Program-made: the position numbers and the translations under genes
In this document: positions 42,855 to 51,433 of the stretch, one piece after another
How positions within the stretch are numbered: position 1 is the stretch's first letter
Layout of the letters: each line of letters starts with the position of its first letter
Assembly: GCF_005048855.1 (NCBI RefSeq)
Contig: NZ_SUME01000001.1
Span: 1 to 64,000, forward strand
DNA length: 64,000 nucleotides
Source: Sphingobacterium olei
Lineage (GTDB): Bacteria > Bacteroidota > Bacteroidia > Sphingobacteriales > Sphingobacteriaceae
Reading direction: 5' to 3'
Notes under the pieces: model-generated
Databases searched by the model: none
What the model was told of the DNA's origin: nothing
The model's input: only the letters and a program-made list of their open reading frames with translations

Positions 42855-43938
42855 TCTTGTATGTTCTTTGCTTTAGTAAATGATCCGCGATAACCAAGGC
42901 CGCCATTGCTTCAACGATGATAACGGCACGTGGAACGACGCAGGGGTCATGTCTCCCTTTTCCAGAAATTGTAGTTTCTTCTTGAGAGAGATTTAACGTC
43001 GGTTGATCGCGCATAATGGTCGCTACGGGTTTAAATGCCACTTTAAAGGTAATGTCCATGCCATTTGAGATGCCCCCTTGTATACCTCCGGAATAGTTGG
43101 TATGTGTAATAATTTTATCGTTCTCGAAAGCAAAAATATCATTATGTTCAGAGCCTTTAAGCTGAGATCCTTCGAATCCTGATCCATATTCAAATCCATG
43201 TACTGCATTGATCCCCATCATTGCCTTGGCTAGGTCGGCATGCAATTTGTCGAATACAGGCTCACCCAATCCTACAGGTACATGGCGAATGATGGTCGAA
43301 ATCCGTCCACCAACTGTATCACCATCTTTGCGCACTCCGTCTATAAAATCTATCATTTCATTTGCGGTAGCTGGATCGGCACAGCGAGCGATATTGCTTT
43401 CGCGTAATTCGAGCAATGTTTTCAAATCTGTGGTGTCGAGATTAGGTGCTTCGATCGTTCCTACACCAGAGACATGAGCGAAGATTTCAATCCCGTATTG
43501 TTTTAAAAACAATTTTGCAATGGCCCCAGCAGCTACCCGCGCAGCGGTTTCGCGTGCCGAAGAACGGCCACCACCGCGATAATCGCGAATACCGTATTTC
43601 ATTTGGTAGGTGTAGTCAGCATGCGACGGACGATACTTATCCATGATATGCGAGTAATCTTTTGAACGCTGATCTTCGTTGGGAATAACAATAGCTATGG
43701 GCGTACCGGTCGATTTTCCTTCGAAAACGCCAGATAGAAATTGAGCTGTATCGCTTTCTTTTCGTTGTGTAGTTATTTTGGATTGACCCGGTTTTCTCTT
43801 GTCAAGTTCTGACTGAATGAATTCTTCATCAATCTCAATATTTGGAGGGCAGCCATCTAAAATAACCCCAATAGCTGCTCCGTGGGATTCGCCAAAAGTT
43901 GTAATTTTAAAGATGTTGCCAAATGAATTTCCTGCCAT
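42847..43938 (-). CDS. aroC: Chorismate synthase
   Basis: The 363-residue protein begins with [29 protein letters not shown] and has [27 protein letters not shown]. It has [21 protein letters not shown] and [11 protein letters not shown] near the end. It converts 5-enolpyruvylshikimate-3-phosphate to chorismate with reduced FMN. It is on the same strand as aroA but separated by 85 bases, so it may have a separate promoter or read through from the aromatic operon. Confidence 0.97.
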   Translation of the reverse strand: MAGNSFGNIFKITTFGESHGAAIGVILDGCPPNIEIDEEFIQSELDKRKPGQSKITTQRKESDTAQFLSGVFEGKSTGTPIAIVIPNEDQRSKDYSHIMDKYRPSHADYTYQMKYGIRDYRGGGRSSARETAARVAAGAIAKLFLKQYGIEIFAHVSGVGTIEAPNLDTTDLKTLLELRESNIARCADPATANEMIDFIDGVRKDGDTVGGRISTIIRHVPVGLGEPVFDKLHADLAKAMMGINAVHGFEYGSGFEGSQLKGSEHNDIFAFENDKIITHTNYSGGIQGGISNGMDITFKVAFKPVATIMRDQPTLNLSQEETTISGKGRHDPCVVPRAVIIVEAMAALVIADHLLKQRTYKNV

Positions 43939-44023
43939 AATTTAAATATTGCGTAAATATATCAAATCGGCAATAATTATTAATAAACTATTGCCGATTT
44001 ATTAACAAACTATTATCGATTTG

Positions 44024-45274
44024 CTACTCCGTAATCTGAAAACCTTGCCCCGCAAGGTGCTTCCAATATATGGGGTACGATTTTTCTACAACCTGAGGTT
44101 CTAATATGGTAATTTGATTAAAGACTAACGCAAGGGGAGCAAATGCCATGGCCATGCGGTGATCTTCATAGGTCGAGAATGATACGGCTCCTGGATCCTT
44201 CACATTTTCTGTAGTCAGATAATACATTTCGTTTTCTGCTGTTAGCCTCGCTCCAAATTTTGAAATTTCATTTTGAAGTGCTGCAATGCGATCCGTTTCT
44301 TTAATTTTTAATGTTTCGAGCCCCGTAAAAGACACGTTTCTTTTCAGTGCAGCAGCTACTACAACAACCGTTTGGGCTAAATCAGGGCATTCTTTAAAGT
44401 CGAATAGTGATTTGTTTGAATCAACACTTACTTTCTTAAGGTGTATACCTTTAGTTGTGAATGTTGTGTCGACGCCGAAATGGTTCATGATTTCGGCAAT
44501 GGCAATATCCCCCTGTAAACTATTTCGCTTCAGGCCGGGAAGAAAAATTTCACCATTTTCCGAAAGTGCTACTATGGCATACCAATACGAAGCTGCACTC
44601 CAGTCAGGTTCTACATACAGCACGGATTCTTGATGCTTTTGGGGGGCAATATGAATTGTATTACCTGTCCATTCGTGCGAGATGCCGGCTTCTTTTAACA
44701 TATCCAATGTCATGGTTACATAGGGCCTAGACGTTAGCTCTCCTTCAATGTCGATGATTAATCCCTTTTTTAACGCGGACGCGATCAAAAGAAGAGAAGA
44801 AATATATTGACTGCTTACATTACCTTTGATAGTTACTTTGTCTTTGCCCTGAAACATTCTTCCTTCAATATGAAGAGGAGGGAAGCCTGATTTGCTCGTA
44901 TAATGTATATCTGCTCCGATACTTTTCAACGCATCTACCAAGATGCCAATTGGACGTTGCTGCATACGCTCTGTGCCTGTAAGAATAAAATTCCCTTCAA
45001 GTAGATTGAGGTATGAGGTTAAAAAGCGCATGGCCGTACCTGCCGGTCCGATGTCAATAATTTTTTGTTTTGAGCTATCTCCATGAGCTTGCATTAATGC
45101 CCTACCTAAAATAGCTGTATCAGCGGCTTCAGAGAGATTTTCAACTTTTACTTTGCTTTCACTCAAAGCCTGTATAATAAGAGCACGGTTGCTCTCTGAT
45201 TTAGAACCAGTGAGTTGAACCGTGCCACTTACTTGTTTTGTTGGATGTGAAAGCTTAATGCTTATCTCATTCAT
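44024..45274 (-). CDS. aroA: 3-phosphoshikimate 1-carboxyvinyltransferase (EPSP synthase)
   Basis: The 416-residue EPSP synthase has VQLTGSKSESNRALIIQALS, GPAGTAMRFLTSYLNLLEGNF, ERMQQRPIGILVDALKSIGA and ECPDLAQTVVVVAAALK. The C-terminal TYEDHRMAMAFAPLAL segment is also present. It is EPSP synthase of the shikimate pathway. Its start overlaps the stop of the upstream DAHP synthase gene by one base, so it belongs to the pheA-led operon. Confidence 0.96.
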   Translation of the reverse strand: MNEISIKLSHPTKQVSGTVQLTGSKSESNRALIIQALSESKVKVENLSEAADTAILGRALMQAHGDSSKQKIIDIGPAGTAMRFLTSYLNLLEGNFILTGTERMQQRPIGILVDALKSIGADIHYTSKSGFPPLHIEGRMFQGKDKVTIKGNVSSQYISSLLLIASALKKGLIIDIEGELTSRPYVTMTLDMLKEAGISHEWTGNTIHIAPQKHQESVLYVEPDWSAASYWYAIVALSENGEIFLPGLKRNSLQGDIAIAEIMNHFGVDTTFTTKGIHLKKVSVDSNKSLFDFKECPDLAQTVVVVAAALKRNVSFTGLETLKIKETDRIAALQNEISKFGARLTAENEMYYLTTENVKDPGAVSFSTYEDHRMAMAFAPLALVFNQITILEPQVVEKSYPIYWKHLAGQGFQITE

Positions 45275-46380
45275 TATGCCTCTGCTGGTGAATTAGTGTT
45301 CATGATTTCGTTTTGCTTACGAATAGACTCGTTATGAAGCAATTCCAAGTATTTTACGGCAAAATCTTCACTTATGCTTAATGCTTTAGCCAATTGAACA
45401 CGTTTCTGAACGATTTCATCCCAACGATTTACTTGAAGGATCGTTACATTATTATCTCTTTTGAATTCGCCAATTTTCTCTGCAATTTTCATACGGTCAC
45501 CGATCTGTTTGATGATTTGGTCATCTAATTTATCTATTTGTTGACGCAATTCAGCCAATTTATCTTCAAAAGCAGGGTTGTTGGATTCTGCACGACGTAC
45601 AGAAACATGATCTAACAGATCCGCTAACGCAGCAGGAGTAACTTGTTGTTTAGCATCCGTCCATGCTACTGATGGGTCAATATGTGACTCGATGATTAAT
45701 CCCTGCATATCCATGTCTAAAGCTTTTTGCGTGATATAAGGAATTAGCTCACGGTTACCACAGATATGACTTGGGTCATTAATGATAGGGAGATCGGGTG
45801 CAATGGTTTTCAATTGAATTGCTAAATCCCACATCGGTTCATTACGGAAGGCCGTTTTTTCATAAGAAGAGAACCCTCTGTGGATAGCTCCAATCTTTCT
45901 GATACCAGCACGGTTTACACGTTCTAAGGCACCTACCCACAATGATAAATCGGGATTCACTGGGTTTTTAATTAATACAGGAACGTCAACACCTTGTAAT
46001 GCATCTGCAATTTCTTGGACAGTGAATGGATTAGCCGTAGAACGAGCACCGATCCACAGAATGTCAACACCAGCTGCTAAAGCTTCTTCCACGTGTTTTG
46101 CAGTAGCTACTTCTGTAGCTGTTAACAAACCTGTCTCTTCTTTTGCCCTTTTTAACCACTCTAAACCTATACTTCCGATACCTTCAAATTCTCCGGGACG
46201 CGTACGCGGTTTCCAGATACCTGCACGTAGTACATTTACTTTGCCTGTATTTGCTAACAAGTGTGCAGTCGAAACCAATTGTTCTTCAGTTTCTGCACTA
46301 CAAGGTCCTGCAATGATTAAAGGCTTATCGCCAGTATCGATCCATGATTTTAAAGGAAGGATGTCTAATGAATGTTTCAT
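45274..46380 (-). CDS. Bifunctional DAHP synthase / chorismate mutase
   Basis: The 368-residue protein has a class I DAHP synthase domain (about 1-260). It shows IIAGPCSAETEEQLVSTAHLL, VLRAGIWKPRTRPGEFEGIG, GARSTANPF, PVLIKNPVNPDLSLWVGALERV and INDPSHICGNRELIPY. A C-terminal AroQ chorismate mutase (about 275-355) contains LAELRQQIDKLDDQIIKQI and RMKIAEKIGEFK. It makes the first shikimate intermediate and converts chorismate to prephenate. It lies between pheA and aroA and is controlled by the attenuator at 47268-47396. Confidence 0.95.
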   Translation of the reverse strand: MKHSLDILPLKSWIDTGDKPLIIAGPCSAETEEQLVSTAHLLANTGKVNVLRAGIWKPRTRPGEFEGIGSIGLEWLKRAKEETGLLTATEVATAKHVEEALAAGVDILWIGARSTANPFTVQEIADALQGVDVPVLIKNPVNPDLSLWVGALERVNRAGIRKIGAIHRGFSSYEKTAFRNEPMWDLAIQLKTIAPDLPIINDPSHICGNRELIPYITQKALDMDMQGLIIESHIDPSVAWTDAKQQVTPAALADLLDHVSVRRAESNNPAFEDKLAELRQQIDKLDDQIIKQIGDRMKIAEKIGEFKRDNNVTILQVNRWDEIVQKRVQLAKALSISEDFAVKYLELLHNESIRKQNEIMNTNSPAEA

Positions 46381-46424
46381 TTTATTTTATTTGGAATTTT
46401 TTTATTTACGATATGATGAGTTAC

Positions 46425-47249
46425 TTATACTTTTTCATTTTTAATGTATTCGCCCATAATGCTGAAATTGACCGTGTGTTTAAGCACCTTGCGGATAGCA
46501 GCATCATAATCAGCTTGTTTTTTCCATTCTACATCAACGTAGAAATCGTACTCATTTCGACGACCAACAACCGGCATGGATTGAATCTTGCTTAAATTTA
46601 CATGCTGCTCTGCAAAACACTGTAATACACTAGCTAATGAGCCTACAGAGTTTCCCGTCTGGAATGATAAAGATGCTTTGTTTGCATTCTTTTGTTCCAC
46701 GACTTCGTTGGATAATACGAGGAATCGGGTGGCATTTTTCTTGTGTGTCTCTATGCGTTTTTCTAGAATATTCAACCCGTAAATTTTAGCCGCGAATTCA
46801 CTTGCAATAGCGGCAGTTGTGGTCAACTTCTCTTCTTTGATCCGCTTTGCACAGCCTGCTGTGTCCATTCCCTCACGGATCGCCCAATCCGGGTGGTCAC
46901 TTAAGAATTCATCGCATTGACGGATAGCGATAGGGTGAGATTCAACGGTTCTGATATCGCTGAGTTTTACACCGGGTAAGGCTAACAAATTTTGCTGGAT
47001 ATTTAAGTGTACCTCTCCAATGATATGAAATCTATAATCTCTTAATAAGTTATAGTTTGGAAGAATACTCCCAGCGATTGAATTTTCAATAGCCATTACT
47101 ACATAATCTGCTTTTCCGTGTTTAAGCATCTCACAGGTTTTCTTGAAGGATTCACACTCAATCGTTTCGATATCTTTTCCGAAATATTTGAATGCGGCCT
47201 CTTCATGAAAAGATGCTTTTACGCCTTGGATTGCAATTTTTATACTCAT
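46425..47249 (-). CDS. pheA: Prephenate dehydratase
   Basis: The 274-residue protein starts KIAIQGVKASFHEEAAFKYFG and has the PDT signatures DYVVMAIENSIAGSILPNYNLL, VESHPIAIRQCDEFL, TTAAIASEFAAKIYGLN and NATRFLVLS. A C-terminal ACT domain (about 195-272, with GSLASVLQCFAEQHVNLSKIQSMPV) gives phenylalanine feedback control. It decarboxylates and dehydrates prephenate to phenylpyruvate. It is the first structural gene after the Phe/Tyr leader attenuator. Confidence 0.97.
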   Translation of the reverse strand: MSIKIAIQGVKASFHEEAAFKYFGKDIETIECESFKKTCEMLKHGKADYVVMAIENSIAGSILPNYNLLRDYRFHIIGEVHLNIQQNLLALPGVKLSDIRTVESHPIAIRQCDEFLSDHPDWAIREGMDTAGCAKRIKEEKLTTTAAIASEFAAKIYGLNILEKRIETHKKNATRFLVLSNEVVEQKNANKASLSFQTGNSVGSLASVLQCFAEQHVNLSKIQSMPVVGRRNEYDFYVDVEWKKQADYDAAIRKVLKHTVNFSIMGEYIKNEKV

Positions 47250-47267
47250 TTTTCTATGTTGTTCTTT

Positions 47268-47299
47268 AAAAACGAAAAGTCCCGTTTCATTTCGGGACT
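47268..47299 (-). terminator. Attenuator terminator of the pheA operon
   Basis: On the minus strand, AGTCCCG and CGGGACT form a 7-bp stem around AAATGAAA, followed by TTTTCGTTTTT. It lies 20 bases before pheA, after the leader peptide gene, and its left arm can pair alternatively with GGGAC at 47333-47337. Confidence 0.85.
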
Positions 47300-47337
47300 A
47301 TCTATATGTTGTGCTGCTACAATGCTATATTCGTCCC
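47300..47337 (-). promoter_or_regulatory. Antiterminator and anti-antiterminator segments of the pheA leader
   Basis: GGGAC on the minus strand (47333-47337) can pair with GTCCC (47294-47298), destroying the terminator. TTGTAGC (47316-47322) is exactly complementary to GCTACAA inside the leader peptide codons (47381-47387). These give the mutually exclusive pairings expected of a classical attenuator. Confidence 0.75.
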
Positions 47338-47342
47338 TGCTC

Positions 47343-47396
47343 TTATTTAGGATAATAAAAGGAATAAAAAAAAGTATATGTTGTAGCGTTATGCAT
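47343..47396 (-). CDS. pheL: Phe/Tyr leader peptide of the pheA operon
   Basis: ATG 47396 opens a 17-codon frame reading MHNATTYTFFYSFYYPK and ending TAA at 47343-47345. Seven of 17 residues are aromatic (three Phe, four Tyr), clustered in TYTFFYSFYY. It is followed by the alternative pairings and terminator described separately, and then by pheA, DAHP synthase/chorismate mutase and aroA. Ribosome stalling at these codons when charged tRNA-Phe or tRNA-Tyr is scarce would favour the antiterminator. A -7 motif TACCTTTG lies 19 bases upstream. Confidence 0.82.
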   Translation of the reverse strand: MHNATTYTFFYSFYYPK

Positions 47397-47414
47397 GTCT
47401 CTGATTTGTTGATC

Positions 47415-47422
47415 CAAAGGTA
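47415..47422 (-). promoter_or_regulatory. Promoter of the pheA leader (-7 TACCTTTG)
   Basis: On the minus strand TACCTTTG matches TAnnTTTG, and CTTG (three of four matches to the -33 TTTG) lies 20 bases upstream. Transcription would start about 10 bases before the leader peptide ATG. Confidence 0.65.
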
Positions 47423-47839
47423 ATATCAATAAAATTATTATGCAAGTTTTTTTAAAATTATTTCTTAAATAATTGGTTATTATCTGTTGTTTTTATTGAT
47501 AAAAATGGCGTTAAATTTATATTGTTTTAGTGTTTTTTTTTGTTGTTTTTATTGTTAAATATCTTAAAAATAGATAATTAAATTTTTTATTATGTTGTTT
47601 TTTTATATATTTTTAACAATTTTATTGAGTATTTTAAGTGATATTTTTATTAAAAAAAGTGTAAAAAATTATTGATTTTTTTTATGATATTTTAAATGTA
47701 TATACGTTTTATTTTTGAAAATTTGGATGAATCAATATGAGATTAATGTATATGTTGGCAAAAAAAGAAAGAGATATGAAATAATAAACCGTCTTAATTT
47801 GTAGAATTTTTGTACTATTGATGCCTAATAATTTTGTAA
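47423..47839. other. Very AT-rich intergenic region, T-rich on the plus strand
   Basis: This stretch between the pheA promoter and a transporter gene is almost entirely A and T with long T-runs on the plus strand (for example around 47530-47600). No frame of note and no RNA gene is visible. On the minus strand it is an A-tract-rich region directly upstream of the pheA promoter and could act as an UP-like or bent-DNA element. Confidence 0.5.
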
Positions 47840-48697
47840 ATGATATTCGTATTCTTAAGTGTACTCTTTAGCGTAACTGTTTCTATTGTAATTAAAGTAG
47901 CCCGATCCAAGCAAGTGGATACGCAGCAATTGGTGCTATGGAATTATCCTGTTGCTGTTTTAATGACCTACTTTCTCCTAAAACCAGATTTGTCGAATAG
48001 TAATGCACAGCAGTGGCCTTTTATGATCTATATCTCCTTGGCAATATTGTTGCCCACCCTTTTTATTTTTATTGCGTTAGCTATCCGAACCAGTGGTATT
48101 GTCAAGACTGATATAGCACAACGACTTTCCTTGTTTATTCCATTGATAGCTTCTTTTGTCGTATTTGGAGAAGAAGTGCTATGGGCTAAAATGATTGGAA
48201 TCGGAGTAGGGATAGTAGCAATTATATGTTCAATCAGTTGGAATAAACAGGCAAAAGAATCGCGTAGGGACGTGTGGATTTATCCCTTAGTTGTGTTTAT
48301 AGGTATGGGAATTATAGATGTCTTATTTAAACAGATAGCGCAGTATGCTGAGGTACCCTACCTCACATCAATGTTTATCGTATTTGTACTTTCTATGTTG
48401 GTCGCTTTCGCAATCTTAGGTTACCAAATAGCAATTCTGAAGAGAAACCTGGATAAAAATGCCATTAGCTGGGGATTATTGTTGGGTGTATTCAATTTTG
48501 GGAATATATATCTTTATATGAAGGCACACCGTGCGTTGCCGGATAATCCTTCCATCGTATTTACTGCTATGAACATTGGTGTCATTGTATTAGGTGGTAT
48601 TGTGGGGATTGTAATTTTTAAAGAAAAATTAAGCAAAATCAATCAAATCGGATTATTTTTAGCTATCATATCAGTTTTATTAATTGCATATCTGTGA
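47840..48697 (+). CDS. DMT superfamily (EamA-like) transporter
   Basis: The 285-residue protein has about ten hydrophobic helices in two repeats, the layout of the drug/metabolite transporter superfamily. It has AIRTSGIVKTDIAQRLSLFIPLIASFVVFGE in the first half and PSIVFTAMNIGVIVLGGIVG..KEKL in the second, matching the EamA pattern. The substrate is unknown. Its stop codon overlaps the GTG start of the next gene (GTGA), so the three genes to 50162 form an operon. Confidence 0.85.
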   Translation: MIFVFLSVLFSVTVSIVIKVARSKQVDTQQLVLWNYPVAVLMTYFLLKPDLSNSNAQQWPFMIYISLAILLPTLFIFIALAIRTSGIVKTDIAQRLSLFIPLIASFVVFGEEVLWAKMIGIGVGIVAIICSISWNKQAKESRRDVWIYPLVVFIGMGIIDVLFKQIAQYAEVPYLTSMFIVFVLSMLVAFAILGYQIAILKRNLDKNAISWGLLLGVFNFGNIYLYMKAHRALPDNPSIVFTAMNIGVIVLGGIVGIVIFKEKLSKINQIGLFLAIISVLLIAYL

Positions 48698-49311
48698 GTT
48701 TATTTGAAGACACGTATTATACTATTGAGACAGGAGTGGAAGGTATATTTAGAGACAAGGGCAGTAAATTTATTGCGTATGCTTCTCCTTTTAAAGACGA
48801 ATCCAAATTAAAAGATATCATAGCTAAACTTAAAGCCATGCATCCGAAAGCGCACCACCACTGCTGGGCTTATCGGCTTACACCCGATCGAAATGTATTT
48901 CGACTAAATGATGATGGTGAACCTTCAGGTACCGCGGGGCGACCGATACTAAATGTGTTGCTTTCTAAAGATATTACGAATGTTCTGGTTGTAGTAGTGC
49001 GTTATTTCGGTGGTACGCTGCTGGGTGTGCCCGGACTTATAAACGCATATAAAACAGCTACTTTAGACGCGATGACCAATGCTGAGATTGTGGAGAAGAC
49101 TGTTAATGATGTTTATCGGGTGGCATTCGAATATTTACAGATGAATGAAGTAATGCGTATTTTAAAAGAGGAACAGGTTACGATTGTGGATCAGCGTTTT
49201 GATAATAATTGTGTTATAAAGATAGAAATCCGTAAATTACAGGTAAATATTGTGATTAAGAAAATGGAAAATTTGAGAGATGTTAAAGCCTCTTATTTAT
49301 ATACGATATGA
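48694..49311 (+). CDS. yigZ: IMPACT/YigZ family protein
   Basis: The 205-residue protein has the UPF0029 N-domain: EGIFRDKGSKFIAYASPF, HHHCWAYRL, FRLNDDGEPSGTAGRPILNVLLSKDITNVLVVVVRYFGGTLLGVPGLINAYK. This pattern is typical of YigZ/IMPACT. Its role in bacteria is unclear. The start is GTG at 48694, overlapping the preceding stop; no better ATG is available. It overlaps the next gene by 4 bases (ATGA). Confidence 0.93.
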   Translation: MSLFEDTYYTIETGVEGIFRDKGSKFIAYASPFKDESKLKDIIAKLKAMHPKAHHHCWAYRLTPDRNVFRLNDDGEPSGTAGRPILNVLLSKDITNVLVVVVRYFGGTLLGVPGLINAYKTATLDAMTNAEIVEKTVNDVYRVAFEYLQMNEVMRILKEEQVTIVDQRFDNNCVIKIEIRKLQVNIVIKKMENLRDVKASYLYTI

Positions 49312-50162
49312 TAGCTGATTCAGAATTGATATTAAATGGGGATGGGAGTATTTACCATTTAAATCTAAAGCCGGAAGACTTAGCAGAGACTATAATTTTT
49401 GTCGGAGATCCTGATCGAGTATCTATTGTGTCTCAGTACTTTGATACGCTAGATGTGAAAAAGGGTAAACGGGAGTTTATAACGCATACGGGAACATTGC
49501 GGGGGAAGCGTATTTCCGTGATCTCTACAGGAATTGGAACCGATAATATTGATATTGTTATTAATGAGATTGATGCATTGGTTAACATCGATTTTACAAC
49601 CAAGGTATTGAAAGCCAAACTGACATCTTTAGATATTATTCGCATTGGCACATCAGGTTCTATTCAGGGCAATATTGCGATAGGGACTATTCTTGCCAGT
49701 GAATATGCAATCGGCTTTGATGCATTAATGCAATATTATATCAAGCCATATACAGATGTTGAACTCCGGATAAAGAAGGAAATTGCGTTACAATTTCCAA
49801 GATTGAGCTTTAGCCCGTATGTGGGAAAGGCAAGTGAAAGGCTAATTGAAAAATTTGCAAAGGATTTACCCCGTGGCATAACCATGACGGCTCCAGGATT
49901 TTATGGCCCTCAAGGTCGTAATGTTCGTTCTCATAATGTATATCCCGATTTGATAAAGACAGCAAATGTCTTTGCTATGGAGGGAAGGCGAATTACTAAT
50001 TTGGAGATGGAGACTGCAGGTATCTATGCATTGGCTAACATGTTTGGACACCATGCCATTTCGATAAATGCAATTTTAGCGAGTCGGGTTAATGAGCAGT
50101 TTTGTGAAAACCCGCAAGAAATTATCGATAACGCTATTCGTTGGGTCTTGGATAGAATTTAG
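49308..50162 (+). CDS. Nucleoside (uridine-type) phosphorylase
   Basis: The 284-residue protein is a PNP/UDP-family phosphorylase. It has FVGDPDRVSIVSQYFDTL, a phosphate-binding VISTGIGTDNIDIVINEIDALVN, DIIRIGTSGSIQGNIAIGTI and NLEMETAGIYALANMFGHHA. It cleaves nucleosides to base and ribose-1-phosphate for salvage. It overlaps yigZ by 4 bases, and its stop overlaps that of the convergent rodA by 3. Confidence 0.92.
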   Translation: MIADSELILNGDGSIYHLNLKPEDLAETIIFVGDPDRVSIVSQYFDTLDVKKGKREFITHTGTLRGKRISVISTGIGTDNIDIVINEIDALVNIDFTTKVLKAKLTSLDIIRIGTSGSIQGNIAIGTILASEYAIGFDALMQYYIKPYTDVELRIKKEIALQFPRLSFSPYVGKASERLIEKFAKDLPRGITMTAPGFYGPQGRNVRSHNVYPDLIKTANVFAMEGRRITNLEMETAGIYALANMFGHHAISINAILASRVNEQFCENPQEIIDNAIRWVLDRI

Positions 50163-51433
50163 ATTTGCCCCAGTCCTTTACGGGTCGAATCAAAGCGAAG
50201 CAGAATAAATAATAATATTGTGAAACTCCACAAGGATGATCCACCATAGCTTATAAATGGAAGTGGAATACCGATTACGGGTACAATGCCTATTGTCATC
50301 CCTATATTTATAAAAAAATGGAAGAACAGTATGGAAGCTACACCATAGGCATATATACGTGCAAAGGTGGTGCGCTGTCGTTCCGCAATATTGACGATTC
50401 GCAGCAAGAGAGTAAGATAAATACAAATAAGGAATACCGACCCTGCAAACCCCCATTCTTCGCCTACCGTACAAAAAATAAAATCGGTGCTTTGTTCAGG
50501 CACAAAGTTATATTTCGTTTGCGTGCCTTGGAGATAGCCTTTTCCAAAAAGTTGTCCTGATCCGATGGCTATTTTGGATTGATTTAAATTGTAGCCTTGC
50601 CCCCTTGGATCATGCATTTTTCCTAAAATAATATCAATACGATTTCTTTGGTGCGGTTGTAATATTTGTTCGTAAGCAAAATCTACTCCTAGGATATAAA
50701 TAGAGGAAGCCACGAATAACAAGCCTATGTTGATAATGTTCTTTCGACGTTTACGAAACAATAAGATGAAAAACAATGACAGCACAACAATAACTCCAAT
50801 TAGTATCCACTGATTTATCAATAGAGCCAATACAAAAAGTAAAATAGCAAGTGCTCCCAAAATCAAGAATAGGTTACTCAGGAAACCCTCTCTATAAAAG
50901 ACAAAAACTAAAGAGAAAAAAGCTAGGGCAGAACCTGTGTCGGGTTGTAGCATGACCAATCCGACGGGAAAGAGAACGATACAAGTCCCGATGAGTAATG
51001 TTTTTTTATTTGGGGTTTTATTAGATTGCGTATTAAGATAGTAAGCTAATAATAGACATGTAACTAATTTGCCAAATTCGGAGGGTTGTAATCTGAAGCT
51101 TCCAATGGGGATCCAAGCTTGGTTACCACCCACATTTCGACCGATGACTAATACAGCAACCAACAATAGAATAACAGCAATGTAGAGTATAGGCGTTGTG
51201 GAAATAAAGAATCGGGAGTCGATAATAAGAATACAAAATCCAATAATGACTGCCGTAAAAATGAAAATAGATTGTTTCCCATAATTTGTATCCAAATTGA
51301 AGAGACCGGGATGCTCAGGATCAAATACTGCAGCATGAATATTAAACCATCCAATCAGACATAATAGAAACCATAGACCTATTGTAATCCAATCTATCCG
51401 ACCAAGAAAGCTATTGTTCTGTAGTTTATTCAT
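50159..51433 (-). CDS. rodA: Rod-shape SEDS glycosyltransferase RodA
   Basis: The 424-residue polytopic protein has the SEDS pattern: NVGGNQAWIPIGSFRLQPSEFGKLV, MLQPDTGSALAF, HDPRGQGYNLNQSKIAIGSGQLFGKGYLQGTQTKYNFVPEQSTDFIFCTVGEEWGF, and GIPLPFISYGGSSLW near the C-terminus. It polymerises lipid II with PBP2 during cell elongation. Its start overlaps the pbp2 stop by 8 bases, so both are made together. Confidence 0.97.
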   Translation of the reverse strand: MNKLQNNSFLGRIDWITIGLWFLLCLIGWFNIHAAVFDPEHPGLFNLDTNYGKQSIFIFTAVIIGFCILIIDSRFFISTTPILYIAVILLLVAVLVIGRNVGGNQAWIPIGSFRLQPSEFGKLVTCLLLAYYLNTQSNKTPNKKTLLIGTCIVLFPVGLVMLQPDTGSALAFFSLVFVFYREGFLSNLFLILGALAILLFVLALLINQWILIGVIVVLSLFFILLFRKRRKNIINIGLLFVASSIYILGVDFAYEQILQPHQRNRIDIILGKMHDPRGQGYNLNQSKIAIGSGQLFGKGYLQGTQTKYNFVPEQSTDFIFCTVGEEWGFAGSVFLICIYLTLLLRIVNIAERQRTTFARIYAYGVASILFFHFFINIGMTIGIVPVIGIPLPFISYGGSSLWSFTILLFILLRFDSTRKGLGQI

